From positions 1,865,590 to 1,929,589 of the forward strand of contig NZ_SJPR01000001.1 in the NCBI RefSeq assembly GCF_007859955.1: a DNA stretch of 64,000 bases, written 5' to 3'. Shown in pieces: positions 37,281 to 46,687 of this stretch. Each line of letters starts with the position of its first letter. Position 1 is the first letter of the stretch. The position numbers and the translations under genes were made by a program. The notes under the pieces were generated by a model. It was not told where the DNA came from and searched no databases. It saw only the letters and a list, made by a program, of their open reading frames with translations. This stretch comes from Botrimarina colliarenosi. Its GTDB lineage: Bacteria > Planctomycetota > Planctomycetia > Pirellulales > Lacipirellulaceae.

Positions 37281-39311
37281 CGTAGCAAGAGCGAGAGCGA
37301 CTAGCCCGATGGCCGCCGTCGTCGGCTCCGGGATCGGCTCCGGGATCGGCTGCGAGCCTAACGCAAGCATCCGGCCGTAGTTGGTGCGCCAGACCATCAG
37401 GTCTAGCTGCTGGGCGTCGCTCGACACGTTATCACGGATGAGCGTGTAATCGGCCGCGTCGACAAGGCCGTCGCTGTTGCAATCGCCCGGCAGCGTGACC
37501 GCTGTGTCGATGACGAGCAGCGACAACTCGGTCTCGGTCATCTGGGGCAAGAACTCGAGCGTGCCGGGGAGGTCGGGGAGATCGTACTCGAATAATCCGA
37601 CGTTCAAGGAATCGGCTTCGAACAGGTGATACACCTGCCCGGCGGCGACTTCGCTCGCTGCCGAGGCGTCGACTGCAAGGACGCCGCTAACGGTCAACTG
37701 CTCGGCGCCGACGACGGATGACGCGGTGAGATTGTTGTCGCCGAGAGCTAGCGACAGGCCGTCACCAATCGAAGCCGGTTCACCAAAGTAGACCGAGCTG
37801 TTCGCCCCGAGCGAGACTTCCGAGCGGATGTCTGCCGACGTGAACTCGACCGAGGCGCCATCAGCAACGCGCAGCAAGCCACGGGGTGAGGTAGTAATTC
37901 TGACATCGACCGTATTGTTCTGCCCTCGTATTTCAAGAAGGCCATCCACGGAGAGATCCACATTGCCGGCAGCGCCGGACTCGCGGCGGATCATCGATCC
38001 TTCGAGCAGCAACGAGGAAGGTTCCGACGTGCTACCTTCGATGCCGAGACTGCTGGAAATCAACAGTTCGGTATCGATCAGTTTAAAGTGCCCCCGGCTG
38101 ATGAAAGTTGGCCCTGCTTCTAAACGGATGGTCGATCCCTCCGCAAACAGCTCTCCAGCCAACGGAAGGTAACCATTGCCGACGCCGCTAATGATGGTGA
38201 ACGTGCTGTCCTTTAAGCGGATCACGCCCTCGCCGGTGCCGTTGTCGCCTTGGTTCTTGCGTAAGGTGAAATCGCCCCGCTCGATGTCGACCGAGCCGAA
38301 CGAATTGCCTTGGTTTCTAAGGAGGAGGCCTCCGACATCGAGTGCTCCGCCGACCACCCGCACCTTGCCGGCGAGATCGACGGGCCCATCGATCTGCAGA
38401 GCCTCGCCCTAACCAACTTCGATCTTCCCGGCGAAATTGACATTAACGGAGCCTACAACCTCCCCCGATCCGGACAGTCGCCCTTCTAGACTGAGTTGCG
38501 ATATCGCGAAGACGCCCCCATCGAGTTCGAGACTGCCGCTGTAACCGACATAGGCGCGGCTGTTGCCACGTCCCTCCATCGAGCGGACGATGGCCCCCTC
38601 GTCGATGCGAAGCGTCCCGAAGTTGGCGTAAGGAATCGACGGATCGCGATAGCCAATCGTCAGTCCATTCGTCTGCAACTCCGTCCGAGCGCCGGCAAGC
38701 TCGACCTCCCCATGAATCAGCACCGTGTCTTCCAAAACGTTGGATAACGAGCCGACGCGGACAACGGCCCCATCGCGCACGCTTAGCGACGAAGGACCAT
38801 CACCAACAAACAGTTGCCTGCCGATAGTCACCAACGACGAATCTCCGACAACTTCGGCCGATCGGATGCCGGCAGAATCATCTCCGCCTCCAATCGATAG
38901 GACACCGTACGGACCGCTGCCGACCTGAAGCCAAGCCCCATCATCGACGCGGAGATAACCCGACCCATTGGCTCCCACAAAGAGCGATGGCGAGTTGACC
39001 GAACCGCCCGGTCCAATGGTCGCTTTGGTTTGATCGCCGGTCACGACCATCTTCGCCAGGGCGGCCGCGCTATCGCCAACCAGCACCCGGCCGGCGACGA
39101 ACTGCGATCCTCCGTTCACCTCGACGCCGCCGCGCGGATCGGCGTCCGGCAGAAAGTCGTCAGCGGCGCCAATCGTCACCGTCGTTGAGGAATCGACAGC
39201 GGCCGGGTCGCCGGGGGCGACGGTCCCCGTGAAAAGGACCTCCGCCGAGACGGTCGCTACGGTGAACAGGAGGCCTGCGACGGGGGCGATTCGCAAAAGG
39301 GTGATTGGCAT
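37257..39311 (-). pseudogene. PEP-CTERM beta-repeat protein interrupted by an in-frame amber codon
   Basis: Reading from ATG 39311, a signal peptide (MPITLLRIAPVAGLLFTVAT) leads into beta-strand repeats of the type LFVGANGSGYLRVDDGAWLQ and VVRVGSLSNVLEDTVLIHGE. At 38411-38409 a TAG stops the frame after FAGKIEVG. The same frame continues at once with GEALQIDGPVDLAGKVRVVG, more repeats, a dockerin-like motif (DCNSDGLVDAADYTLIRDN) and a PEP-CTERM tail (PEPTTAAIG... to FRRAA). One base change would restore a 684-codon gene, for example CAG to TAG. Either the gene was lost recently, or the base is a sequencing error, or the stop is read through. Without the second half the product would lack its sorting signal. 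Confidence 0.8.
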
Positions 39312-39415
39312 CGTCGGCCCCGGACAAGGAAGAATTCGTCCCGTGACGCTACACTAACCGCGACGGCCCGCGTGGGCCAGTTTCTTCCGCCGAACCCTCC
39401 CTTCTTTCGTCTTCG

Positions 39416-40666
39416 TTGTCGTCGCTCGCCCCTACTGACGTGGTTATTCTCGGCGCTGGCGCCGCCGGGATGCTCTGCGCCACCAAGGCCGCCGAGCGCG
39501 GCAAGCGGGTGCTGCTGCTCGAAAAAGGCCCCAAGGCGGGGGTCAAAATTCTCATGTCGGGTGGCACCCGTTGCAACCTCACGCACGACGCCTCGGCCAG
39601 CGACATCGCCGACGCCTACGCCCGACTCGCCGGCGGCAAGGAAGGGAAAACCAAGGCCCGCTTCCTGCGGCCCGCCCTCTCTCGACTGTCGCCCGATGGG
39701 GTCATTGCCCTGTTCGAGGCCGAGGGGCTGCGCACCAAGATCGAACCGACCGGCAAGGTCTTCCCCGCCAGCGACCGTGCGCTCGACGTGCAGCGGGCGA
39801 TGCTCGCGATGCTCGACCGCGCCGGCGCAACGCTCTGTCTCAACGAGGGTGTCGAGTCGGTCGAGCGGACCGCCGATGGCTATACCGTTCGGACCACCAA
39901 GCGAACCATTGTGACGCCAAAGATCGTCATCGCCGTCGGCGGGCAGTCGTACCCCGGCTGCGGCACCACGGGCGACGGCTACGCCTGGGCCAAGGCGCTG
40001 GGCCACCGCATCGCGCCGCCGCGGCCGGCGCTGGTGCCGCTCACCTCGACCGAGCGCTGGAGCGCCGAGCTGCAGGGCGTGACGCTCCCCGACGTGCGGG
40101 TCCGTGTCAACGAAGCGGCCGCCAAGCCGGTCGCCGACCGCCGTGGGTCGTTCTTGTTCACCCACTTCGGCCTCTCGGGCCCCGCGGTGATGGACGCCAG
40201 CCGCTTTGTCACCGAGCGCCCCACCAGCGGCTGGCAAGCGGTCTGCGACTTCTTGCCGGGCGTCGATGACGAACAGCTGCTGAACGAACTCCAGAACGGC
40301 CGCAACCGCGGGCTTGTGAACACCGTCGCCGAGTGGGCGCCACGACGGCTGGCCGAGGCGCTCGTCGCCCGCAGCGGCGCGCCGCCCGACCGGATGCTCG
40401 CCGAGCTCACCAAGAGCGAACGCCGCGGCGTCGTCGACGGCCTGAAGCGCTCGGCGATCCCGCTGGTCGGTTCGCTCGGTTTCAAGAAAGCCGAAGTCAC
40501 CGCCGGCGGCGTCGACCTGAGTGAAGTCGACCCGCGGACGATGGAGAGCCGCCTCGCGCCGGGCGCCTACTTCATCGGCGAGGTGCTCGACCTCGACGGC
40601 CCGATCGGCGGCTACAACTTTCAGGCGGCGTTCAGCACCGGCGCCCTGGCGGGCGACTCGTTGTGA
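39416..40666 (+). CDS. BaiN/HI0933-family NAD(P)/FAD-dependent flavoprotein
   Basis: Flavoprotein of 416 residues of the HI0933-like (YhiN/BaiN) family. The dinucleotide site is TDVVILGAGAAGMLCATKAA, followed by RVLLLEKGPKAGVKILMSGG and TRCNLTHD, the family hallmark. KTKARFLRPALSRLSPDGVI and VIAVGGQSYPGCGTTGDGYA are further signature blocks. The C-terminus (PIGGYNFQAAFSTGALAG) is the second FAD contact. TTG 39416 starts the protein 8 residues before the Rossmann strand; no clear Shine-Dalgarno is seen. The 3' end, including the stop codon, is the 33-bp sequence repeated at 45273-45305. The physiological substrate is unknown. Confidence 0.9.
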   Translation: MSSLAPTDVVILGAGAAGMLCATKAAERGKRVLLLEKGPKAGVKILMSGGTRCNLTHDASASDIADAYARLAGGKEGKTKARFLRPALSRLSPDGVIALFEAEGLRTKIEPTGKVFPASDRALDVQRAMLAMLDRAGATLCLNEGVESVERTADGYTVRTTKRTIVTPKIVIAVGGQSYPGCGTTGDGYAWAKALGHRIAPPRPALVPLTSTERWSAELQGVTLPDVRVRVNEAAAKPVADRRGSFLFTHFGLSGPAVMDASRFVTERPTSGWQAVCDFLPGVDDEQLLNELQNGRNRGLVNTVAEWAPRRLAEALVARSGAPPDRMLAELTKSERRGVVDGLKRSAIPLVGSLGFKKAEVTAGGVDLSEVDPRTMESRLAPGAYFIGEVLDLDGPIGGYNFQAAFSTGALAGDSL

Positions 40667-40667
40667 A
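40635..40667 (+). repeat. 33-bp direct repeat, left copy (3' end of the flavoprotein gene)
   Basis: Begins GCACCGGCGCCC and ends TCGTTGTGAA. It encodes the last residues of the flavoprotein plus its TGA stop and is identical to 45273-45305. Confidence 0.95.
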
Positions 40668-41029
40668 ACGGAGTAAGGGCATTGCGTGGTTGGTAAGTAC
40701 GCGCTGCGCTTCGAGCGACTTCGAGCGATATAGCCGCCCTGCTGTCGAGCATCCGAAACGACGGAAGAGAGCCGCACCGAGGCGAGTTGCGGCAGAGGGG
40801 AATCCGCTGGTGGTCCAACTGCTCGCAGCTACACGCCCCTCCAAGACCCACCCGGCTCCCCAGTTCTTTGGCGGCGAAGCGACCTAGACGGTGGCACACC
40901 GCACTCGCACTTCCATCAGATACTGGCTCCAAGCTGTTTGAATGCGGTTGCTTCTCACGCGACCAGTAGGAAAAATATTGGACCGCTGCGGCGGCTCGGT
41001 GGCCGGGTCGAAAGCCAGTTCTACTATCG
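40668..41029. other. Intergenic region, left part of the candidate inserted segment
   Basis: 362 bp between the flavoprotein stop and the giant PEP-CTERM gene. It has a small tandem CTTCGAGCGA duplication near 40707-40727 and an A-rich stretch (GGAAAAATATTGG) about 60 bp before the start, a possible promoter part. No credible gene is seen on either strand. Confidence 0.5.
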
Positions 41030-44000
41030 ATGAGGCGTACTCCAATGATCCGAAGACGATCCTACGCTCGCATTCTATCTCTCGTCGGCCTAGCGGCGCT
41101 ACCGGGCGCATGGCTTGAAACGACCACCAGCCCTGCCTCGGCAGCTGACCTGGAGTGGACCAACCCCGCCACCACCGGCCTGCTGGTCTTCAACACCCCC
41201 GGCAACTGGACGCCCGCCCAGACGCCAACGCTCGACGACAACCTGCTGTTCCAGATCGACAACGCCGCGGCGCCGATCCTCCTCAACGCCGGCTCGCTGA
41301 GTAACGACTTCACCGTCGCGGACTTCCGCTGGGTGTTCAGCGGACTGACCTCGGGCGACCTGACCACCGACAACGTCGCGCTGATCGACGACCCCCTGGC
41401 CACCTCGCTGCTGGACGGCGCCCGGGTCGATTTCGTCCAGGACGCCGTCTGGAACATCGGCGACGGCATCGGCACGACCTTCGGCGAGCCGGGTCTGCTG
41501 CGCGTCGGCGACACGGGATTCGGTGTCGTGCGTATCGACACGGGTTCGGAAGTCTCCGCCGAAGTCCTGATCGTCGGCGCCCAGAACGGCGGCGTCGGCG
41601 AGGTGACCGTCGATGGCGCCGGCGCAACGCTCACCGCGACGCGCATCCAGAACGCCGGCAACCATGTCATCGGCGACAACGGCGGCACGGGCGTTCTCAA
41701 CGTCAACAACGGTGCGCAGCTGCTCACCACCAGTACCGATGCCAATGACATCCACGTCGGACGCGGCGTCTTCGACGACGGCGTCAACCCGGTCGTCCGC
41801 TCGGTCGGCACGCTCAACATCGACGGTGTCGGCTCGTTCGCCGAAACCGAAGACTTCTACGTCGGCTACCTCGGCGGCGACGGCCGGCTCAACATCACGG
41901 GCGGCGGGCAAGTCGTGCTCACCGACGGCAACAGCTCGGACTTCAGCCTCGGGCGGAACGTCGGCTCGATCGGCGCCGCGGTCATCGACGGCGACGGCTC
42001 GCTGCTCAGCGCCCGGCACATCGACCTGGGCGAACAAGGCGGCGCCGCGACCCTGGCGATCCGAAACGGCGGTCGTGTCGAAACCCGCAGCGACGCAAGC
42101 GACACCGACGCGGACGAGGTCCGCGGCGACATGTTCATCGCTACCGACGCCGGCAGCCAAGCGACCGTCGCGGTCTACGGCAGCGGCGCCAACCCCTCGA
42201 CGCTCCAGGCCGACCTCCTGTACGTCGGCAACGTCGGCCTGGGCGAGCTGCGCGTCGGACGCGACCTGAGCGGCACGTTCCTGGACGGCGGGCGGGTCAT
42301 CGCGACCTCGATCATCGTCGGCGACGTGGACGGCAACGACGCGGACAACCGCTTAGTGGTGGACGGGCCCAATGCCCAAGTGACAACCTCGGGCGCGATC
42401 GTGGTCGGCGACGCGGGCCGGGGCGTCTGGGAATCGCTCAACGGCAGCACCACCACCGCGGGCACGTCGTTCAACGTGGGCGTACGAGACGGCTCGGTTA
42501 GCACCGCGCTCTTCGACGGGGCCGGCACCACGCTCACCGCTGCCAACCTCTTCGTCGGCAACGGCACCGGCGTCGGCTCGACCGGCGCCGCCACGTTCCG
42601 CAATGGTGCGACCGCGACGCTCATCGGCAGCTTCGCCACCAACGACGCCGGCGGCGGCGTCACGCTTGGCGACGACGATGAAGGCATCGGCACGCTCAAC
42701 ATCGAAGGCATTGGCTCCCGCGTCGAAACGACCAACAGCACTTGGTTCATCGGCGGTTCGGAGAACGAAAACGGCGGCACTGGCATCGCCCACATCACCG
42801 CGGGCGGCGTGGGCATCTCCTCCGGCCGGGTGTGGATGGGCTACCGCGCCGGCGCCAACGGCACGCTCAACGTCACCGGCCCCGGCTCGCGCTTCGACGC
42901 CAACGGCGACTTCATTCTGGTCGGCTTCCAGGGAAACGGCTTCCTCAACATTGAAGACGGCGGCGTGGTCAACGCCAACAGCCTGGTCCTCGGCGACGAG
43001 CCCGGGTCGGCCGGCAGCGCCATCACCGTCGACGGCGCCGGCTCGCAGCTCAACCTCACGCGGCGGCTCACCGTCGGCGACCAGGACGACACCACCATGG
43101 TCGTCAGCGGCGGCGCGGTGGTGAACGTCGCGACCAACCCCGGCGCCGCCGTGGACAACCAACGCCTGATCATCGGCCGAGCAGCCTCCGGCAACGACTC
43201 GTCGCTCACGGTCACCGGGGCCGGCTCGACCGTCAACTACTTCGGCGGCGAGCGCATCAGCGTCGGTTTCCAGGCCGGCGCCGTCGCCGACCGCAACGAG
43301 CTCCGCGTGCTCGACGGCGGCGTCGTCCGCGCCTTCCGCACCGACGCCGCCAACCCGGCCACGCAGGGCTTTATGGTCCTCGGCGACGAGGCCAACGGGC
43401 ACGGCGAACTGCTCGTCGATGGCCCCGGCTCGCTCGTGGACGTGCGCCACCTCAACATCGGCGAGCAGACCAGCGCCAGCGGCGTTGTGAACGTCCGCAA
43501 CGGCGGCGTCGTGCAGGTTGCCGACTTCTCCGAAGTCGGCGCGGCCGGCGACGGCGACAACTTCCTAACCGTCGAAGGCGTCGGCTCGCGCTACGAGACC
43601 GGCGGCGACCTGTCCGTAGCGGCGGGGTCTTCCACGCTCCGCGTCGATGGCGAGATGCGCATCCGCGACGGCGGCGTCGTGGAGACCGGGCGGTTCGGCT
43701 TCATCGGCCGCGCCTCGACAAACGTCGGCCGCGCCGATATCGGCGGCCCCGGCGCGTTGGCCACCTGGAACGTGGCCGACACCTTCTACATGGCCGGCAA
43801 CACTGACGTTGCGAACCCTGGCGGCAGCCAGTCGTCCGGTTCGGCGACGCTCAACCTGCTAGAGAACGGCCGGATCAACGTCGGCGGCAACTTTTATCTC
43901 AAAGACCGCGGCACGATCTCGCTCACTGGCGGCGAACTCATCGCCAACGACCTGATCTTCCTCGACTTCGGCGGCAGCAACTACACGCCCGTGCCGACGG

Positions 44001-45079
44001 TCAACTGGGGCACCGGCCTGATACGCTACACCACCGGCGCCGTAAAGACACTCTCGAACTTCGACCTCGACATCCTCTTCGACGGCGGGCCGTATGAGCT
44101 CGATGCGGGCAAGCACCTGGCCATCGACGGCCTGCTGGTTCCCGGCGCGGAGATCCGCATCGACGGCGGCGAGCTGAGCATCGGCTCGATGTCGCAAGCC
44201 AACTTCCAGAACTTCATCGACTTCGACGCCGGCACGCTCAACCTCACCAACGCGGGCCTGGTGGTGGCGGCCAACGGCCTGCTCGGCGCGGTGGCCGTGA
44301 TCGATGGCGACGAAACGCTGAACGTCACCAGCTCGGTCATCGTGCAGAACGGCGGCCTGCTCAACGTCGCAGGGGGCACGTTCTCGATGGGCGGCGGAGT
44401 CATCGACCCGGGCGGCACGCTCGTCGTGGCCAGCGGCGCCGCCGACTTCGACGCCGACAGCGGCGGCTCGGCCCTGACCAACAACGGCGACCTGGTGCTC
44501 ATCGACGCCGTCACCACCGGCACGATCACCAACAATGCTGACCTCACGCTGGTCAACACCGTGCTGGGCGGCAGCCTGATCAACAACGCCGCTGGCGCCG
44601 TCTCGCTCGAGATCGGCGAAGGGGGTGGCGCTGACGCGTTGGACCTCACGGGCTCCGCCAGCCTCGCCGGAACGCTCGAAGTCTCCCTCGCAGACGCCGC
44701 AGGCCTCTCTCTTGGTGACGAGATCGATCTCATCCTGGCCGACCTGGGCGTGTCCGGCACGTTCGACACCGAGCTGCTGCCCACCCTCGGCGGCGGGCTC
44801 TCATTCGACTTGCTGTACGATGCGAACCGCGTCGCCCTGTTGGTCGTCGCTGACTTGGATGGCGATTACAACGGCGACGGCGTCGTCGATGCGGCCGACT
44901 ACACGGTGTGGCGAGACGGTGGTTCACCCGACAGCAGCCAAGCCGGCTACGAGCTGTGGGCCGCGAACTACGGCGCCACGTCCGCCGATTCCCCGGCCAA
45001 CGCCGTGCCCGAGCCGGCGGCCGGGCTGATGCTCCTCGCAGCTTTGGCCTTGGTGGTGGGTAGGCGGCGTTTGCTGTGA
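41030..45079 (+). CDS. Giant PEP-CTERM protein with repeated beta-strand motifs
   Basis: Exported protein of 1349 residues. A signal region (RILSLVGLAALPGAWLE...ASA) precedes an N-terminal part with NTPGNWTPAQTP, as in passenger-type proteins. Then come many degenerate repeats of roughly 45-60 residues built on G-x-G-x-L-N-I and V-D-G-x-G-S, for example EVTVDGAGATLTATRI, LNITGGGQVVLTDGN, LNVTGPGSRFDANGD, ITVDGAGSQLNLTRR and LLVDGPGSLVDVRHL. These predict a long right-handed beta-solenoid. A dockerin-like motif (DYNGDGVVDAADYTVWRDGG) and a PEP-CTERM tail (VPEPAAGLMLL... ending GRRRLL) finish it. It is probably a cell-surface or matrix adhesin; no enzymatic motif is seen. ATG 41030 is used; 41045 is possible. 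Confidence 0.85.
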   Translation: MRRTPMIRRRSYARILSLVGLAALPGAWLETTTSPASAADLEWTNPATTGLLVFNTPGNWTPAQTPTLDDNLLFQIDNAAAPILLNAGSLSNDFTVADFRWVFSGLTSGDLTTDNVALIDDPLATSLLDGARVDFVQDAVWNIGDGIGTTFGEPGLLRVGDTGFGVVRIDTGSEVSAEVLIVGAQNGGVGEVTVDGAGATLTATRIQNAGNHVIGDNGGTGVLNVNNGAQLLTTSTDANDIHVGRGVFDDGVNPVVRSVGTLNIDGVGSFAETEDFYVGYLGGDGRLNITGGGQVVLTDGNSSDFSLGRNVGSIGAAVIDGDGSLLSARHIDLGEQGGAATLAIRNGGRVETRSDASDTDADEVRGDMFIATDAGSQATVAVYGSGANPSTLQADLLYVGNVGLGELRVGRDLSGTFLDGGRVIATSIIVGDVDGNDADNRLVVDGPNAQVTTSGAIVVGDAGRGVWESLNGSTTTAGTSFNVGVRDGSVSTALFDGAGTTLTAANLFVGNGTGVGSTGAATFRNGATATLIGSFATNDAGGGVTLGDDDEGIGTLNIEGIGSRVETTNSTWFIGGSENENGGTGIAHITAGGVGISSGRVWMGYRAGANGTLNVTGPGSRFDANGDFILVGFQGNGFLNIEDGGVVNANSLVLGDEPGSAGSAITVDGAGSQLNLTRRLTVGDQDDTTMVVSGGAVVNVATNPGAAVDNQRLIIGRAASGNDSSLTVTGAGSTVNYFGGERISVGFQAGAVADRNELRVLDGGVVRAFRTDAANPATQGFMVLGDEANGHGELLVDGPGSLVDVRHLNIGEQTSASGVVNVRNGGVVQVADFSEVGAAGDGDNFLTVEGVGSRYETGGDLSVAAGSSTLRVDGEMRIRDGGVVETGRFGFIGRASTNVGRADIGGPGALATWNVADTFYMAGNTDVANPGGSQSSGSATLNLLENGRINVGGNFYLKDRGTISLTGGELIANDLIFLDFGGSNYTPVPTVNWGTGLIRYTTGAVKTLSNFDLDILFDGGPYELDAGKHLAIDGLLVPGAEIRIDGGELSIGSMSQANFQNFIDFDAGTLNLTNAGLVVAANGLLGAVAVIDGDETLNVTSSVIVQNGGLLNVAGGTFSMGGGVIDPGGTLVVASGAADFDADSGGSALTNNGDLVLIDAVTTGTITNNADLTLVNTVLGGSLINNAAGAVSLEIGEGGGADALDLTGSASLAGTLEVSLADAAGLSLGDEIDLILADLGVSGTFDTELLPTLGGGLSFDLLYDANRVALLVVADLDGDYNGDGVVDAADYTVWRDGGSPDSSQAGYELWAANYGATSADSPANAVPEPAAGLMLLAALALVVGRRRLL

Positions 45080-45272
45080 GTCGCGATGAAGCCGCTCTCC
45101 CAGTGATGTTCGGTCAATCGACCTAGAGCGAGTGGAGCCAACCACCCGGTTGAGAAGGGATGCCGCGAACTCGCTGAGGCTGCCTCATTCCTGAAAGAGT
45201 TTGTCAAGAGGAAGCGGCTTCTATCGGGTGCGGGGCGCACGGGTAGCGTTCGGCGTTGGGGTCCGTTTTCGG

Positions 45273-45305
45273 GCACCGGCGCCCTGGCGGGCGACTCGTT
45301 GTGAA
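45273..45305 (+). repeat. 33-bp direct repeat, right copy
   Basis: Identical to 40635-40667, including the TGA of the flavoprotein. The bases on either side differ from those around the left copy, so the identity ends sharply at both edges. Confidence 0.95.
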
Positions 45306-45345
45306 GTGGGTTGAGTGGCAGAGGGGCCGGTAAGCTCCTAACGCA

Positions 45346-45375
45346 AAGAGGGCCACCCGATGGGGTGGCCCTCTT
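45346..45375. terminator. Strong hairpin, probable (bidirectional) terminator
   Basis: Perfect 13-bp stem AAGAGGGCCACCC/GGGTGGCCCTCTT with a 4-nt loop. It is 38 bp beyond the end of the minus-strand metalloprotease gene and downstream of the right 33-bp repeat. Only short T stretches follow in either direction. Confidence 0.7.
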
Positions 45376-45413
45376 CGTTGATGGAATGCATTGTCGCGTA
45401 TCGCTCGCCGAGG

Positions 45414-46421
45414 TTACGAACGCTGACGAACGCCCAAGCAGGTCGAAATGCCGGCAAGGACGATCAGCACTGAGGTGGGCTCAGGGACCATCATGACCAG
45501 CTGCGTATAGCCGATGTCCTTAAGGATGCCCAACTCGATCATCGTGTACTGGCGAATGTCGAGGCCTTCGAAGACAGAGGCCTCGTGATTCATCATGTTT
45601 TCGATTTGACCGAGACCTGTCTGATAGAAGTCTGTGTCGAGGTGCGAACCGGAGCTACCGCCTAACCACGTGGTGGGAGAGTAGAGATAGACCGGACCAC
45701 CCGCCGCCGCTACGGCATTTGGCCCATTGAATTGCAAACCGGCCGGGCCTGCACCGCCGATGGACGCGGCGCTCCACTTGGCCCCGTCGAGGACGCCGCC
45801 AGCGTCGATGATCGAGCTCCCGTCGGTAAAGGCGACAAACTCATCGAAAGGGCTCCACGCCGATGCGTTGCCCGGCGTGTCACCAAATCCACTGTTGCCG
45901 TTCTGCAAAATGTCGCTGGCAAACCCGAGGGCATGGGTGAACTCGTGGGTCGCGGTGGAGATCAAGTCGAGCTCGCCCGGCTGAAAGTCGCTGAGGGGCT
46001 CCCAACTGAAGTCCTCAAAATTCCAATCGACCACTCCATCGGCGACACCTGGGGCCGGGTCGGCGGCATCGCCACCAAGAATCTTAAGCATGACGTCGCC
46101 TGCCGAGCCGAAGCCGTTGCCCGGAAACGGAAGATTGAAGTTGGAGGACGCCGACGCCAAAGTGGTGTCGTTAGTTTGGTTGCCAACCACGTCGAGAGTA
46201 ATCGTCGCCGTGTACGCGGGGCCCAAGACACCAGAGATGTAACTGGCGGCCTGACTCAGGCCTGCCCGACGGTCGGCGCCTTGGGTGAAGTCGTTGAAGC
46301 CGACCCCGGGCGCATCGAGGTAGTTGAATTCGAAGACGACAATAGCGTTAACGGGCGACGCCAGGGCACTGGCAAGCACCAATGCGGCGAGGATGCGAGA
46401 GGCATCCGAGATGACCTTCAT
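45414..46421 (-). CDS. PEP-CTERM metalloprotease (NF038122-like)
   Basis: Exported putative zinc protease of 335 residues. A signal peptide (about 1-26) is followed by VVFEFNYLDAPGVGF and a beta-rich region. The zinc motif is THEFTHALGFASD with His159, Glu160 and His163. In metzincins the third ligand should be at position 169, which is Ser here, with Asp170 next to it. The C-terminal half ends ENMMNHEASVFEGLDIRQYT and a PEP-CTERM tail (VPEPTSVLIVLAGIS). ATG 46421 opens the signal peptide, and the longer upstream frame has no family-like sequence. The target is unknown; envelope protein maturation or matrix turnover is plausible. Confidence 0.85.
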   Translation of the reverse strand: MKVISDASRILAALVLASALASPVNAIVVFEFNYLDAPGVGFNDFTQGADRRAGLSQAASYISGVLGPAYTATITLDVVGNQTNDTTLASASSNFNLPFPGNGFGSAGDVMLKILGGDAADPAPGVADGVVDWNFEDFSWEPLSDFQPGELDLISTATHEFTHALGFASDILQNGNSGFGDTPGNASAWSPFDEFVAFTDGSSIIDAGGVLDGAKWSAASIGGAGPAGLQFNGPNAVAAAGGPVYLYSPTTWLGGSSGSHLDTDFYQTGLGQIENMMNHEASVFEGLDIRQYTMIELGILKDIGYTQLVMMVPEPTSVLIVLAGISTCLGVRQRS

Positions 46422-46687
46422 GAGCCAATTCCGATCGAGTTGAGAGGCAAGGTGACTAGGCAGGAATAGCAGGCGCCTAGATTGGGGCGATGATGATGAT
46501 AGCCGGCAGCCAAGTCGGGCGCCCCGCGGAAACCGCCAGAATTGCGGTACCGCGCTTCTCGCGGGCGCGGACAGGAGCCGCGAGCAGTAGAGGCTCTGCG
46601 ACGAACTCGCGCGAGCTGTTGTCGGGGCCACCCGCGTGTACCCGCCGCCCCCCACACCGGCTCTCGCCCTCAGGGGGAGGGAGTTTT

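Larger units (their letters stand above)
40668..45305. mobile_element. Candidate inserted segment bounded by 33-bp direct repeats
   Basis: 4605 bp lie between two perfect copies of the 33-bp 3' end of the flavoprotein gene. Removing the segment with one repeat would join the flavoprotein stop codon to the strong hairpin at 45346-45375, which would then sit 41 bp behind it as a normal terminator. This is the layout expected when an element integrates into a gene 3' end and rebuilds it. The only cargo is one large PEP-CTERM gene, and no recombinase or transposase gene is present. A segmental duplication or an assembly artefact are the alternatives. Confidence 0.5.

Noticed and set aside
38363..39311. 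Two separate genes (38409-39311 and 37257-38363) instead of one broken gene
   Set aside because: Both are in the same frame, separated only by one TAG and 15 sense codons. The second would lack a signal peptide and ribosome binding site although it carries a PEP-CTERM tail.
45080..45272. tRNA or integrase remnant next to the right 33-bp repeat
   Set aside because: No cloverleaf, T-loop GGTTCRA motif or tyrosine-recombinase fragment could be read in these 193 bp on either strand.
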